From NCBI GenBank assembly GCA_017530735.1, contig JAFXMB010000049.1, positions 1-39,158 on the forward strand: DNA of 39,158 bases. Reading direction: 5' to 3'. Positions 16,427-24,650 of the stretch are shown one piece after another. Both the position numbers and the translations under genes were made by a program. The notes beneath the pieces were generated by a model that was not told the origin of the DNA, did no database searches, and was given only the letters and a program-made list of their open reading frames with translations. The DNA comes from Bacteroidaceae bacterium (GTDB lineage: Bacteria; Bacteroidota; Bacteroidia; Bacteroidales; Bacteroidaceae). The stretch's first letter is position 1; every line of letters begins with the position of its first letter.

Positions 16427-16460
16427 AAAAAACCTCGATCCTTTCGGACCGAGGTTTTTT
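16427..16460. terminator. Bidirectional terminator between the Lrp regulator and pepD
   Basis: AAAAAACCTCGATCC (16427-16441) pairs with GGACCGAGGTTTTTT (16446-16460), loop TTTC, one mismatch. The arms give a T-run on either strand, so it can end both the plus-strand regulator and the minus-strand pepD, whose stop is 11 bases away. Confidence 0.92.
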
Positions 16461-16470
16461 CTTTGCTGAA

Positions 16471-17952
16471 TCACTTCTTTGGAATAGCTGCGAGAACTGC
16501 TTTGAGGTAGTCCCAGACCTTTTGAACGGAGGGGATGTAGCAACGCTCATCAGGTGAATGCGGGCTCATGAGTGTGGGTCCGAACGATACCATATCCCAG
16601 TTGGGGTATGCTCCGCTCAGGATACCGCACTCCAGGCCGGCATGGATAGCCATAACCTTGGGCTCGGTGCCGAACATCTTCTGATACTCCTGCTTCATAA
16701 CGTGCAAAATGGGTGATGCGGCATTGGGTGCCCAACCTGAATAGCCGCCGGTAAGTTCAATCCTGCAACCGGCCAGTTCAGCAACGCTGCGAACGCGCAG
16801 AGCCAGAAGTTCCTTGGCGCTGTCTACCGAGCTGCGCAGCAGGTTACCGATAAAGAACTCACCCTTATAGATCTTGACCATAGCCATGTTGTTGGATGTC
16901 TCAACAAGACCCGGCATCTGGTCACTCATACGCTCCACACCGTCCGGGCAAGCCAGGATAGCCTGAATATAACGCAGTGCAGTACCCTCCTCTACATACA
17001 GGCACTCATCGGGATCACATGTCTCACCCGGAGCGCACTGATAAGGCTCAAATACATAGTTGCAGCCGGGATCAGTTGCAGCATACTCGGCCTTGACCTC
17101 GGCAAACACATCGGCCACAACCTTCTTGGCCACATCCACCTTGGCGGGATCAACGTAAACGGTGGCAAAGCACTCACGCGGGATAGCGTTGCGCAGTGTG
17201 CCGCCCTCCATATCTATGAGCTTGACATCGGCCTTGGTAAGCAGAGCGTACATTACGCGCGCGCCTACCTTATTTGCATTGGCACGGCAAAGGATGATAT
17301 CCATACCTGAATGACCGCCCTGGAATCCCTTTACGGCCAGGCTGTAGCAGAGCCAGCCCTTAGGCTCGGGCTTACGCTCATAAGTACCCTTGATTGATGC
17401 GTCCAGACCACCGGCGCAACCTACGTAGATCTCGCCCTCGGTCTCAGAGTCAAGATTAAGCAGAATCTCACCCTTGAGCACACCCGGCTTGAGAGCCTGT
17501 GCGCCTGTCATACCGGTCTCCTCATCATAGGTAACCAGCAGTTCCAGCGGGCCGTGCTTGATATCGTTTGACTCAAGAACAGAGAGAGCCAGGGCCACGC
17601 CCAGACCGTTATCAGCACCCAGAGTGGTACCTTTTGCTTTGAGCCACTCACCATCTACCCAGGTCTCGATGGGATCCTTCTCAAAATCATGCTTTACATC
17701 GGCATTCTTCTGAGGAACCATATCCATATGGCCCTGCATGATGACACCCTTCAGGTTCTCCATGCCGGGAGTTGCGGGCTTGCGCATGATAACATTACCT
17801 GTCTCATCGGCAAAAGCCTCAATATTATGCTGTTTGGCCCAGTCCAGAAGCCATGCACGGATCTTCTCCTCATGCTTTGACGGACGCGGCTGACGGGTAA
17901 TGCCATAAAAATTATCCCAAACGATCTTGGGCTGTAAATCCTTGATAGTCAT
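16471..17952 (-). CDS. pepD: Aminoacyl-histidine dipeptidase (PepD, M20 family)
   Basis: A 493-residue cytosolic metallodipeptidase of family M20 (Xaa-His dipeptidase/beta-alanyl-histidine dipeptidase). Seen: zinc ligands and catalytic residues in QGHMDMV (H75, D77), LGADNG (D114, bridging), DEETG (E144/E145), LDSE (D168), and the C-terminal AIHAGLECG histidine; the lid domain carries GGHSGMDI. Length matches the long PepD type, not carboxypeptidase G2-type M20 enzymes. It is expected to take part in peptide use. It appears monocistronic, with its own promoter box and the shared terminator. Confidence 0.93.
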   Translation of the reverse strand: MTIKDLQPKIVWDNFYGITRQPRPSKHEEKIRAWLLDWAKQHNIEAFADETGNVIMRKPATPGMENLKGVIMQGHMDMVPQKNADVKHDFEKDPIETWVDGEWLKAKGTTLGADNGLGVALALSVLESNDIKHGPLELLVTYDEETGMTGAQALKPGVLKGEILLNLDSETEGEIYVGCAGGLDASIKGTYERKPEPKGWLCYSLAVKGFQGGHSGMDIILCRANANKVGARVMYALLTKADVKLIDMEGGTLRNAIPRECFATVYVDPAKVDVAKKVVADVFAEVKAEYAATDPGCNYVFEPYQCAPGETCDPDECLYVEEGTALRYIQAILACPDGVERMSDQMPGLVETSNNMAMVKIYKGEFFIGNLLRSSVDSAKELLALRVRSVAELAGCRIELTGGYSGWAPNAASPILHVMKQEYQKMFGTEPKVMAIHAGLECGILSGAYPNWDMVSFGPTLMSPHSPDERCYIPSVQKVWDYLKAVLAAIPKK

Positions 17953-17994
17953 ATTCTATTCTTTTTAATTGGTTATACGGAAAAAATACATTTT

Positions 17995-18002
17995 CAAAGG
18001 TA
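17995..18002 (-). promoter_or_regulatory. Bacteroidetes -7 promoter box for pepD
   Basis: The minus strand reads TACCTTTG, 42 bases before the pepD ATG. No good -33 element was seen. Confidence 0.6.
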
Positions 18003-18026
18003 TAAAAAAACTCAACAAGTACGTAT

Positions 18027-18536
18027 TTATTCCGAATATCCTGATGTCACTGAATACCATTTATGATTGATTGAGTCCGGTTTGAACTTTATCTCACTCC
18101 AGCCTATCTGATTATTGTCTTTCAATACTTCAACCCTGACAGTGCCTGTGCCGCCTTCTATATAATTGTCAACAAAGACTAATGGATCTGTCGTAAAAAA
18201 GTGTACAACATATTCATCAGAAGTATCATATCCGTCTACAGACATCGTCTTTAAATCAGTTTTTGTGGTGTCTGTGACATACAGGCAGGTACAGGAAAAC
18301 AGTTCACCATTCTTTACATATCTCCACGTGGTATCTGACAGTTGGACATAGCGGTCTTTAGTTTCAATATCTCTGCCCTCCAATACCTGGTGAAACTCTC
18401 TCCGTTTATTATCTAACAAGCGATAGCCGTATTTATAGGCAAGACCTTTTGCATTATACTTTCTGTATTCATGATCTACTGAAATACATGAATGGAAAAG
18501 CGCAACTATTGCAAGTATTATAAATGTTCTTTTCAT
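18027..18536 (-). CDS. Hypothetical lipoprotein
   Basis: A 169-residue protein I do not recognise. The N-terminus has a lysine/arginine, a hydrophobic stretch and a possible lipobox FHSC with C17, so it is probably a lipoprotein. The rest is mixed alpha/beta with many Asp, Tyr and Thr residues and no familiar motif. It starts five bases after the stop of the beta-barrel-like gene and is probably co-transcribed with it. Codons are clearly more A/T-rich than in the pump genes upstream. No terminator was seen after it. Confidence 0.7.
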   Translation of the reverse strand: MKRTFIILAIVALFHSCISVDHEYRKYNAKGLAYKYGYRLLDNKRREFHQVLEGRDIETKDRYVQLSDTTWRYVKNGELFSCTCLYVTDTTKTDLKTMSVDGYDTSDEYVVHFFTTDPLVFVDNYIEGGTGTVRVEVLKDNNQIGWSEIKFKPDSINHKWYSVTSGYSE

Positions 18537-18541
18537 AATCG

Positions 18542-19204
18542 TCAGAATCTATATCCTACACCTAACTTCATACCTGGCATTACTCCCACCATACAGTAAT
18601 CGGTTCCCCATCCGAATTCGCCGGATGCAAACAGTTTCTTTCCGAATGACAGTCCCAATCCTGTTATCTGAAAAGCCACATAACGGGTCGCATCTGCCCC
18701 CAATCTCGAACAAATAATATCCCAGTAATGGGAATTATCATGTATACAGAATCCTATTGTTGCCTGCGAATACAAACGGAAAGAATTCTTTATGACGTGA
18801 TACCTTCTCACTCCAGCCTGAAGATCAAAGGAATATGAATGGTCCTTTGATAATTCCTGGTCTGTAAAAGGATCAAAATAGGTTATGTCTACTGTTGAAT
18901 AGCCTGCACTTGCACAAAAATCCCAGCGATTTTTGAAATGATAGGCGAATTCAAGGGAATAAGTCATTGAATAAGTCGCATCATAACAATAGTCATACAT
19001 ATCATGAACTGACTCCGGTCCATTGTACCATATATCCATAGCTCCAATCCCAGTGTCATAATATGCGTGAATGGGAACAAGACCGAATCCGCCGATTATC
19101 TCATAACGGTTATCGGTAAAATCAGTTTCTAAATAATTCTTTGCCTGAACAGTCAAGGAGAAAACAGCAAGGAATAACAAGAGAAGAATAGGTTTTTTTC
19201 TCAT
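18542..19204 (-). CDS. Predicted outer-membrane beta-barrel protein
   Basis: A 220-residue exported protein: signal peptide (KKPILLLLFLAVFSLTVQA), then alternating aromatic/polar strands rich in Tyr, Phe and Gly, ending in GVGYRF with the C-terminal Phe common in outer-membrane barrels. No named family was recognised; size suggests a small eight-stranded porin-like barrel. It lies 19 bases after the ABC-2 permease gene and 5 bases before the lipoprotein gene, so it may be the distal part of the long efflux operon. It is A/T-richer than the genes upstream. Confidence 0.65.
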   Translation of the reverse strand: MRKKPILLLLFLAVFSLTVQAKNYLETDFTDNRYEIIGGFGLVPIHAYYDTGIGAMDIWYNGPESVHDMYDYCYDATYSMTYSLEFAYHFKNRWDFCASAGYSTVDITYFDPFTDQELSKDHSYSFDLQAGVRRYHVIKNSFRLYSQATIGFCIHDNSHYWDIICSRLGADATRYVAFQITGLGLSFGKKLFASGEFGWGTDYCMVGVMPGMKLGVGYRF

Positions 19205-19223
19205 AATCTGTTACAATTATTGG

Positions 19224-19940
19224 TTATCCAAGGAATTTGCCTCGGTTCTGCAGGCCAAGCAATCCCGACATCAGGAAAATGATGGCCGCAACAGCCATTA
19301 TGATGCGGTTCTTGAGCAGAGTAAGGCTCCAGATTGCAGCGTTGATGTTCTCAGGCTCCTCATATGGATTGATGGTCACATCCCACATCTTGTTCTCAAC
19401 CAGCGGAATACTGCCCAGGATCATAGCCAGTATAACCGTGAGCACCGACATAACGGCAGCGGCGTTTCCGTTGCGGATCAGGGTTGAGTACAGGAATGCC
19501 AGGTTGCCGAACAGTGTGACCGGAAGCATAAGCTGTCCCGCCATGGAGAAAGGCTCCACAGGGAACAGCAGGATCCTGGCCAGGAAGGCGTAAACCACAA
19601 GAATCAGATATACCTCGACGTATATCATGACCAGGCGGAACAGCCATACCTTGTACATATAGTTCGGGATACCGAAAAGAAGTTCCAGAATGCGGTGATC
19701 GGCATCATTCTGAATGCCGAAGCATGACGGATAGAACACCAGAAGAAGGCCCGGTATGATAAGTTGGCTGTATACCATACCGTGACTCAGTGACGTACCA
19801 CGTGCTGCAGCGGTGTACATGAGGAAGAAGAACAGGACCAGGCCCACCAGCAGGAACCATATGAACTTGCCGGCAAAAATTATCCTCATATTGTAACCGC
19901 ACAACTTGGCGAATGATTTTGTTGTCTGTAATACTGACAT
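19224..19940 (-). CDS. ABC-2 type transporter permease (small, six-helix)
   Basis: A 238-residue membrane protein with about six transmembrane segments: helix around FIWFLLVGLVLFFFLMY, then paired helices, ending MAVAAIIFLMSGLLGLQNRGKFLG. The arrangement and the ABC-2-like segment GIQNDADHRILELLFGIPNYMYKVWL fit an ABC-2 export permease without its own ATPase domain. The neighbouring upstream gene, 12 bases away, ends in an ABC ATPase domain, so this is the likely permease partner of that domain. ABC-2 permeases move lipids, polysaccharides or drugs outward; the substrate is unknown. Confidence 0.8.
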   Translation of the reverse strand: MSVLQTTKSFAKLCGYNMRIIFAGKFIWFLLVGLVLFFFLMYTAAARGTSLSHGMVYSQLIIPGLLLVFYPSCFGIQNDADHRILELLFGIPNYMYKVWLFRLVMIYVEVYLILVVYAFLARILLFPVEPFSMAGQLMLPVTLFGNLAFLYSTLIRNGNAAAVMSVLTVILAMILGSIPLVENKMWDVTINPYEEPENINAAIWSLTLLKNRIIMAVAAIIFLMSGLLGLQNRGKFLG

Positions 19941-19952
19941 CGGTCTACTTCT

Positions 19953-22900
19953 TTAAAGGTTCTTCAATAGGCAAAGGTATGCATCCTCCAGATTGGGCTC
20001 AGCCAACTCGGCACCCGGCCACGGGCATGTGGGAGAGATATAACGTACCTTGATCATTCTGCCGTCCTGGATGTGGTTGGCAATGAGTTTTTCATCGAGT
20101 TCACCCAGACGTGAAGCCTCAATATCAAACAGCCATACCTTGTCCTTAGCCATCTTTACCATATCATTGGGCTCACCGAAGTACTTGAGAGAGCCCCTCT
20201 CTATAACCACAACCTGGTTACATGAACTTGCTATATCCTCAATGATATGGGTTGAGAATATCACGATACGGTCACGGCTAAGTTCAACCAGCAGGTTACG
20301 GAACCTGATACGCTCACGCGGGTCAAGACCTGCGGTAGGCTCATCGACCACAAGGATACGCGGCAGGTTAAGCAGTATAAGCGCAATACCTATACGCTGC
20401 TTCATACCGCCTGAGAACGATCCGATGGCCGAGTTGCGCTGCTCATACATATGAACTGATGTGAGCACGTACTCAAGTCTCTCGTTACGCACCTTCTCAT
20501 CGGTAATACCCTTAAGGATGGCCTGATAGTTCAGGAAATCCCATGCGCTCATGGACTCGTACATACCGAACTCCTGAGGCAGGAAACCAATCAGACTCTG
20601 CAGTTCCTCCCTGTACTTGAGGGTATCCATACCGTTTATGAACACGGTTCCGTAACTCTGACGCAGGATACCGGTCACGATACGCATGAACGTGGACTTA
20701 CCGGCACCGTTAGGTCCAAGAAGTCCGAACATACCGCTGTGGATCTCGAACGTAACGCCACGCAGGGCCTTGAACGGCTTCTTGCGCTTGCCGATGATGG
20801 GAATGCTCTTTACGAACAGGAACCATCCACGGCGGATACCTGCGGTCTCACCCTTCAGTCGCTCCACATTGATATTGTTCTCGTACAGATAGTCGGCAGT
20901 CTTGCTGATGCAGAGTCCCAGTATCCATACTACCACAATGAATACCATGAATCCCTTGCTCTCTATGCGTGAACTCAGGAATATCATGGCGCATACCGGA
21001 AGTGCCCAATAAAGGATCTTACGGATAATTGTCACTGCTCCGGCACCCTTCTTGAACTTGTATGCTATATACTCAAGAACAGCCTTGAGGATATTGTTGA
21101 CACCGGCCAGGGTAATGATGGTCATAAGCAGAATCCAGCCCTGCTTTTCAAAATACCATCCGGCCAGATAACATGTATATCCGAACACAACCACCTGCCA
21201 CAGAAGGCTTACAAAGTCTTTTGCATGATGGAATGTGCGTGCCAGTCCAAGACGGCGGCGAATATTCAGGCCGCTGCGCCACTGGCGCAGGAACAGGCTG
21301 TACCAGTCATAGACCTTAACCAGGTTGCGCACCTCAATTACAATCGGCTCGTCGGGTTTGACAATATCCTTGCGTGCAAACCTTACTGAACTCTTTATGA
21401 AGTACGTAATTCCCGGAACGGCAATTGCCAGCACGATAATGTAAATGAGTATGCGGAAAATGCCGTGTACGGTGGTAAAGATCACAATAAGGCCCACGCT
21501 GAACAGAACTGCGTGCAGAATATGGGTGTAACGGCCCAGTTTCCTGTACCATGCCCTCATGTTCTCAAACGATATGTAGAGCGTAGGTATGAGCAGCAGC
21601 GTAAGCACGGCCGAGAATGTCAGACCGCCTATCACAGTCAGCGCGAACGGAGCACCTATGGCACCTGCGTACTCATTGTCACCCATTGCCATCGGGATAA
21701 GCGTGACAATGGTGGTGATGGTAGTGATGCAGATAGGTCTCAGACGCGAATAACCGCTGTTCATGATTGCCCTCATACGGTTGTAGCCACGGCGGCGCAA
21801 CGTAGTTGAGTAGTCAATCAGAATGATTCCGTTGTTCACCACTATACCCAGCAGGATAAGGAATCCTGTCAGCGTATTGGCGTTCATCAGGCTGTTGCCC
21901 GACAGGAGCAGTGCCAGCAGCGATCCTATGGCAGCAAGCGGAATGGAGAACAACAGTACTATAGGCGTGGTCAGTGACTCAAAGGCCGATGCCAATATCA
22001 TGAATATGAGAATGATAGAGGCCAGAATCAGGAACTTGAACTCACTGGTTGAGTCATCACCGCGCTGAACCTCGAGTGCCAGTCCCGATGGCAGGTTGTA
22101 ATTGGCGATCAGGTCATCAATCTGGTCATGATAGCCGTCAAGCACATCCTTAGGCAGTTCCTCACTCTGTGAGATTGAATAGGTCACGTTCACGCGGCGG
22201 TCACGGTTCACACGACGTACCTCTGACGGTCCGCGGCTCAGACGGATATTGGCCAGCTGCTGCAGTTCATGGGTGCCGCCGTTTGCATCGGTCACGATTA
22301 CGCGGCGCAAATCATCCATGGTCTTCTCCCAGCGGCCCATCTCCTCCTCTTCCTCGGTCAGGTCATCCATTATGATAATGTCATACTCATCGGTACCCAC
22401 CTTGAAACTGGCTCCGGTACTGGTCGCACGGTTCAGGGAGTTCAGGGCCTGTGTTATGGCCGATGTGGATATGTTGTACGATGCCAGCGTGACAGGATCA
22501 AAGGTAAGCTGAACCTCACGGCGGCCGCCCGGGTTGTCAACCCTGACGTTACGTACAAACTCCAACTGCTCCAGATAGTATCTGAGGTTGTTTGAAACCA
22601 CACGCATGGTCTCTGTATCGGAACCCTTTACAACTATTCTCTCGGTATTGTCACCCATACCCAGCACGCTCATGAAACGGGTCAGGGAACTCAGGCCCGA
22701 TGCGCTCTGGTTGCCACGGGCATAACCGGGAGTGACACGGACGTCAATCTCATTCTCCAGGGCCAGGCTCTCAGAGAGTTCCTCAACAAGCTGGCTGATG
22801 GTAGGACCACCCTTCTTGTTGTATCCCTCCTGCAGAGTCACGGTGATTGATGCCTGATCCTCCTGGATACGGCTTATCACATCTTTCTTCTGAGGCAGAC

Positions 22901-24650
22901 TGTCCAGACGCTCCTCCAGCTTGGCGGTAGCCTCATCGGTATTCTCAATAGTGCTGCCGCTGGGCATGGTTATGTTCACGTTGATACGGTCACTGTCAAC
23001 CTGACGGTTCTGACCGGTATCGCGCGACAGGGCGAATATAAAGGCTATGACCAGAACTGCCACGGCTATGCCGATAGTCGGTCCGGGCTTTCTGAGACAG
23101 GTCTTGAGCAGAGTTGAATACATCTGCAGAGGACGGTCATGTATGGACATCTTCTTGAAGAAGACGCTGTTGCTGCCGCCTCCACGCTCCATCATTGCTG
23201 CCGTAGCCATAGGAATGAAGGTCACGGCTACCAGGAGCGAGAATATCAGGGTCGATATGATGGAGAAACCTATGTTCTTTCCCAGCAGCTTGATCATGGG
23301 CTCATCCGAGAACACAAACGGCAGGAACACCGTTATCGTGGTGAGCGTAGATGATATAAGGGCTTTACGCACCTCCTTGACGCCCTGAAGCGCAGCCAGA
23401 CGGGGCGGCATTCCCATTGATGCCAGTCGGTAGATATTCTCCAGCACAACGATACTGCTGTCCAGCAACATACCCACAGCCAGCGCCATACCTATAAGGG
23501 TAAGGGTGTTTATGGATATACCGGCTGCGTAGAACACGTTGAAGGCCGATAATATGGACACAGGTATTGACAGCGCGATAAAGAACACCAGGCTCAGGTT
23601 GCGCAGGAAGAACCACAGCACCAGAACAGCCAGCAGACCACCTATCAGAGCCAGTCTGACTATCTGTGATATGTTGTTGCTTATCTGGTCGGCCGAATTT
23701 GACTGAACCACAAGCTGCAGGTCCTGTGCGGCCACCTCCTTGTTTATCTCATCGATACGCTTCAGTGTACGGTTGGACAGGTTCAGAAGGTTCTCACCTG
23801 CTCCGTTCACCAGAGACACCGAGATGGCGTCCATTCCGTTCACACGGCTGATGGTTGTCTCCTCCCTGTAGTCAAAGAACACAGTGGCTACATTCTTCAG
23901 ATATACGGGGCCCGGTGCCACCACCAGATTCTCCACCTGCGACACGTCATCATAGTTGGCGTCAAGCTGAACATAATACTTGCGGTCAGGCTCGCTTATG
24001 AATCCCAGGAACGTACGCTCCTGGTTATACTGGTTCAGCGCCTGGCTTATCTGCGCATTGGATATTTTCAGTGCCTGCATTGCCTCGGGATTGGAACGTA
24101 TCTCGATTGACTTGACACGTCCGCCGTACACCGTCACGCCGGCTATTCCGTCTATACTCTCCAGGCGCGGCACCACATCCTTGTCCACGATGGCTCTCAG
24201 ACGGTCTACGCCACCCGATCCGCGCACCTGAAGTGACATGAACTGGTTGCTTATACCTGTCAGGTTGGCCTGTTGGACATTGACTGTGACATCGCTCGGA
24301 AAATCACCCCTTATGGAACTTATCTTCTCCTGCAGCTTCACGGTGGTCATCTTGAGGTTGGTTCCGCGTTTGAAATCAACCCTGATGGAACCCTGTCGGC
24401 CCGATGCCGTCGATTCCATGTTCTCCACACCGCCAACAGCGCTTATTGCTCCCTCGAGCGGAATCACCACCTGCTGCTCCATGTAAGCCGGAGTAAGGTC
24501 GCTTCTGGACGAGCAGGTTACGTATAACTGGGGCAGTTCCGTATTAGGCAGCAACTCAACAGGCAACTGCTTGTACGAGAAATAGCCCAGCAGCGTCATC
24601 GCCACCAGAAGCATGCAGATAGTTACTCTACGGTCAATAAATGACTTCAT
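19953..24650 (-). CDS. RND efflux pump fused to a split ABC transporter ATPase domain
   Basis: A 1565-residue single open frame. Residues 1-1030 are a full RND pump: TM1 (9-27), VELLPNTELP, TM2-6 (about 330-487) with proton-relay-type D397 in VGMLLDSSIVVLEN, TM7 (about 523-542), second porter region, and TM8-12 (about 871-1026) with GIVVNNGIILIDY. Two further helices follow (about 1042-1088). Residues 1102-1114, PIVIEVRNLVKVY, look like the first strand and A-loop of an ABC ATPase. A membrane-rich stretch (about 1145-1255) then intervenes, and the ATPase resumes with KALRGVTFEIHSG. The ATPase has Walker A GPNGAGKST (1312-1320), Q1359, signature FSGGM (1412-1416), Walker B ILVVDEP (1432-1438), GLD and H1468, all intact. 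The start overlaps the preceding RND gene by one base. Substrate unknown. Confidence 0.9.
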   Translation of the reverse strand: MKSFIDRRVTICMLLVAMTLLGYFSYKQLPVELLPNTELPQLYVTCSSRSDLTPAYMEQQVVIPLEGAISAVGGVENMESTASGRQGSIRVDFKRGTNLKMTTVKLQEKISSIRGDFPSDVTVNVQQANLTGISNQFMSLQVRGSGGVDRLRAIVDKDVVPRLESIDGIAGVTVYGGRVKSIEIRSNPEAMQALKISNAQISQALNQYNQERTFLGFISEPDRKYYVQLDANYDDVSQVENLVVAPGPVYLKNVATVFFDYREETTISRVNGMDAISVSLVNGAGENLLNLSNRTLKRIDEINKEVAAQDLQLVVQSNSADQISNNISQIVRLALIGGLLAVLVLWFFLRNLSLVFFIALSIPVSILSAFNVFYAAGISINTLTLIGMALAVGMLLDSSIVVLENIYRLASMGMPPRLAALQGVKEVRKALISSTLTTITVFLPFVFSDEPMIKLLGKNIGFSIISTLIFSLLVAVTFIPMATAAMMERGGGSNSVFFKKMSIHDRPLQMYSTLLKTCLRKPGPTIGIAVAVLVIAFIFALSRDTGQNRQVDSDRINVNITMPSGSTIENTDEATAKLEERLDSLPQKKDVISRIQEDQASITVTLQEGYNKKGGPTISQLVEELSESLALENEIDVRVTPGYARGNQSASGLSSLTRFMSVLGMGDNTERIVVKGSDTETMRVVSNNLRYYLEQLEFVRNVRVDNPGGRREVQLTFDPVTLASYNISTSAITQALNSLNRATSTGASFKVGTDEYDIIIMDDLTEEEEEMGRWEKTMDDLRRVIVTDANGGTHELQQLANIRLSRGPSEVRRVNRDRRVNVTYSISQSEELPKDVLDGYHDQIDDLIANYNLPSGLALEVQRGDDSTSEFKFLILASIILIFMILASAFESLTTPIVLLFSIPLAAIGSLLALLLSGNSLMNANTLTGFLILLGIVVNNGIILIDYSTTLRRRGYNRMRAIMNSGYSRLRPICITTITTIVTLIPMAMGDNEYAGAIGAPFALTVIGGLTFSAVLTLLLIPTLYISFENMRAWYRKLGRYTHILHAVLFSVGLIVIFTTVHGIFRILIYIIVLAIAVPGITYFIKSSVRFARKDIVKPDEPIVIEVRNLVKVYDWYSLFLRQWRSGLNIRRRLGLARTFHHAKDFVSLLWQVVVFGYTCYLAGWYFEKQGWILLMTIITLAGVNNILKAVLEYIAYKFKKGAGAVTIIRKILYWALPVCAMIFLSSRIESKGFMVFIVVVWILGLCISKTADYLYENNINVERLKGETAGIRRGWFLFVKSIPIIGKRKKPFKALRGVTFEIHSGMFGLLGPNGAGKSTFMRIVTGILRQSYGTVFINGMDTLKYREELQSLIGFLPQEFGMYESMSAWDFLNYQAILKGITDEKVRNERLEYVLTSVHMYEQRNSAIGSFSGGMKQRIGIALILLNLPRILVVDEPTAGLDPRERIRFRNLLVELSRDRIVIFSTHIIEDIASSCNQVVVIERGSLKYFGEPNDMVKMAKDKVWLFDIEASRLGELDEKLIANHIQDGRMIKVRYISPTCPWPGAELAEPNLEDAYLCLLKNL

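Noticed and set aside
16232-16543. 103-codon minus-strand open frame across the inverted-repeat element
   Set aside because: It runs through a terminator hairpin and into the pepD coding region, and its sequence is explained by the repeat structure.
21465-22595. Several plus-strand open frames over the RND-ABC fusion
   Set aside because: They are shadows of the long minus-strand frame, with no family resemblance.
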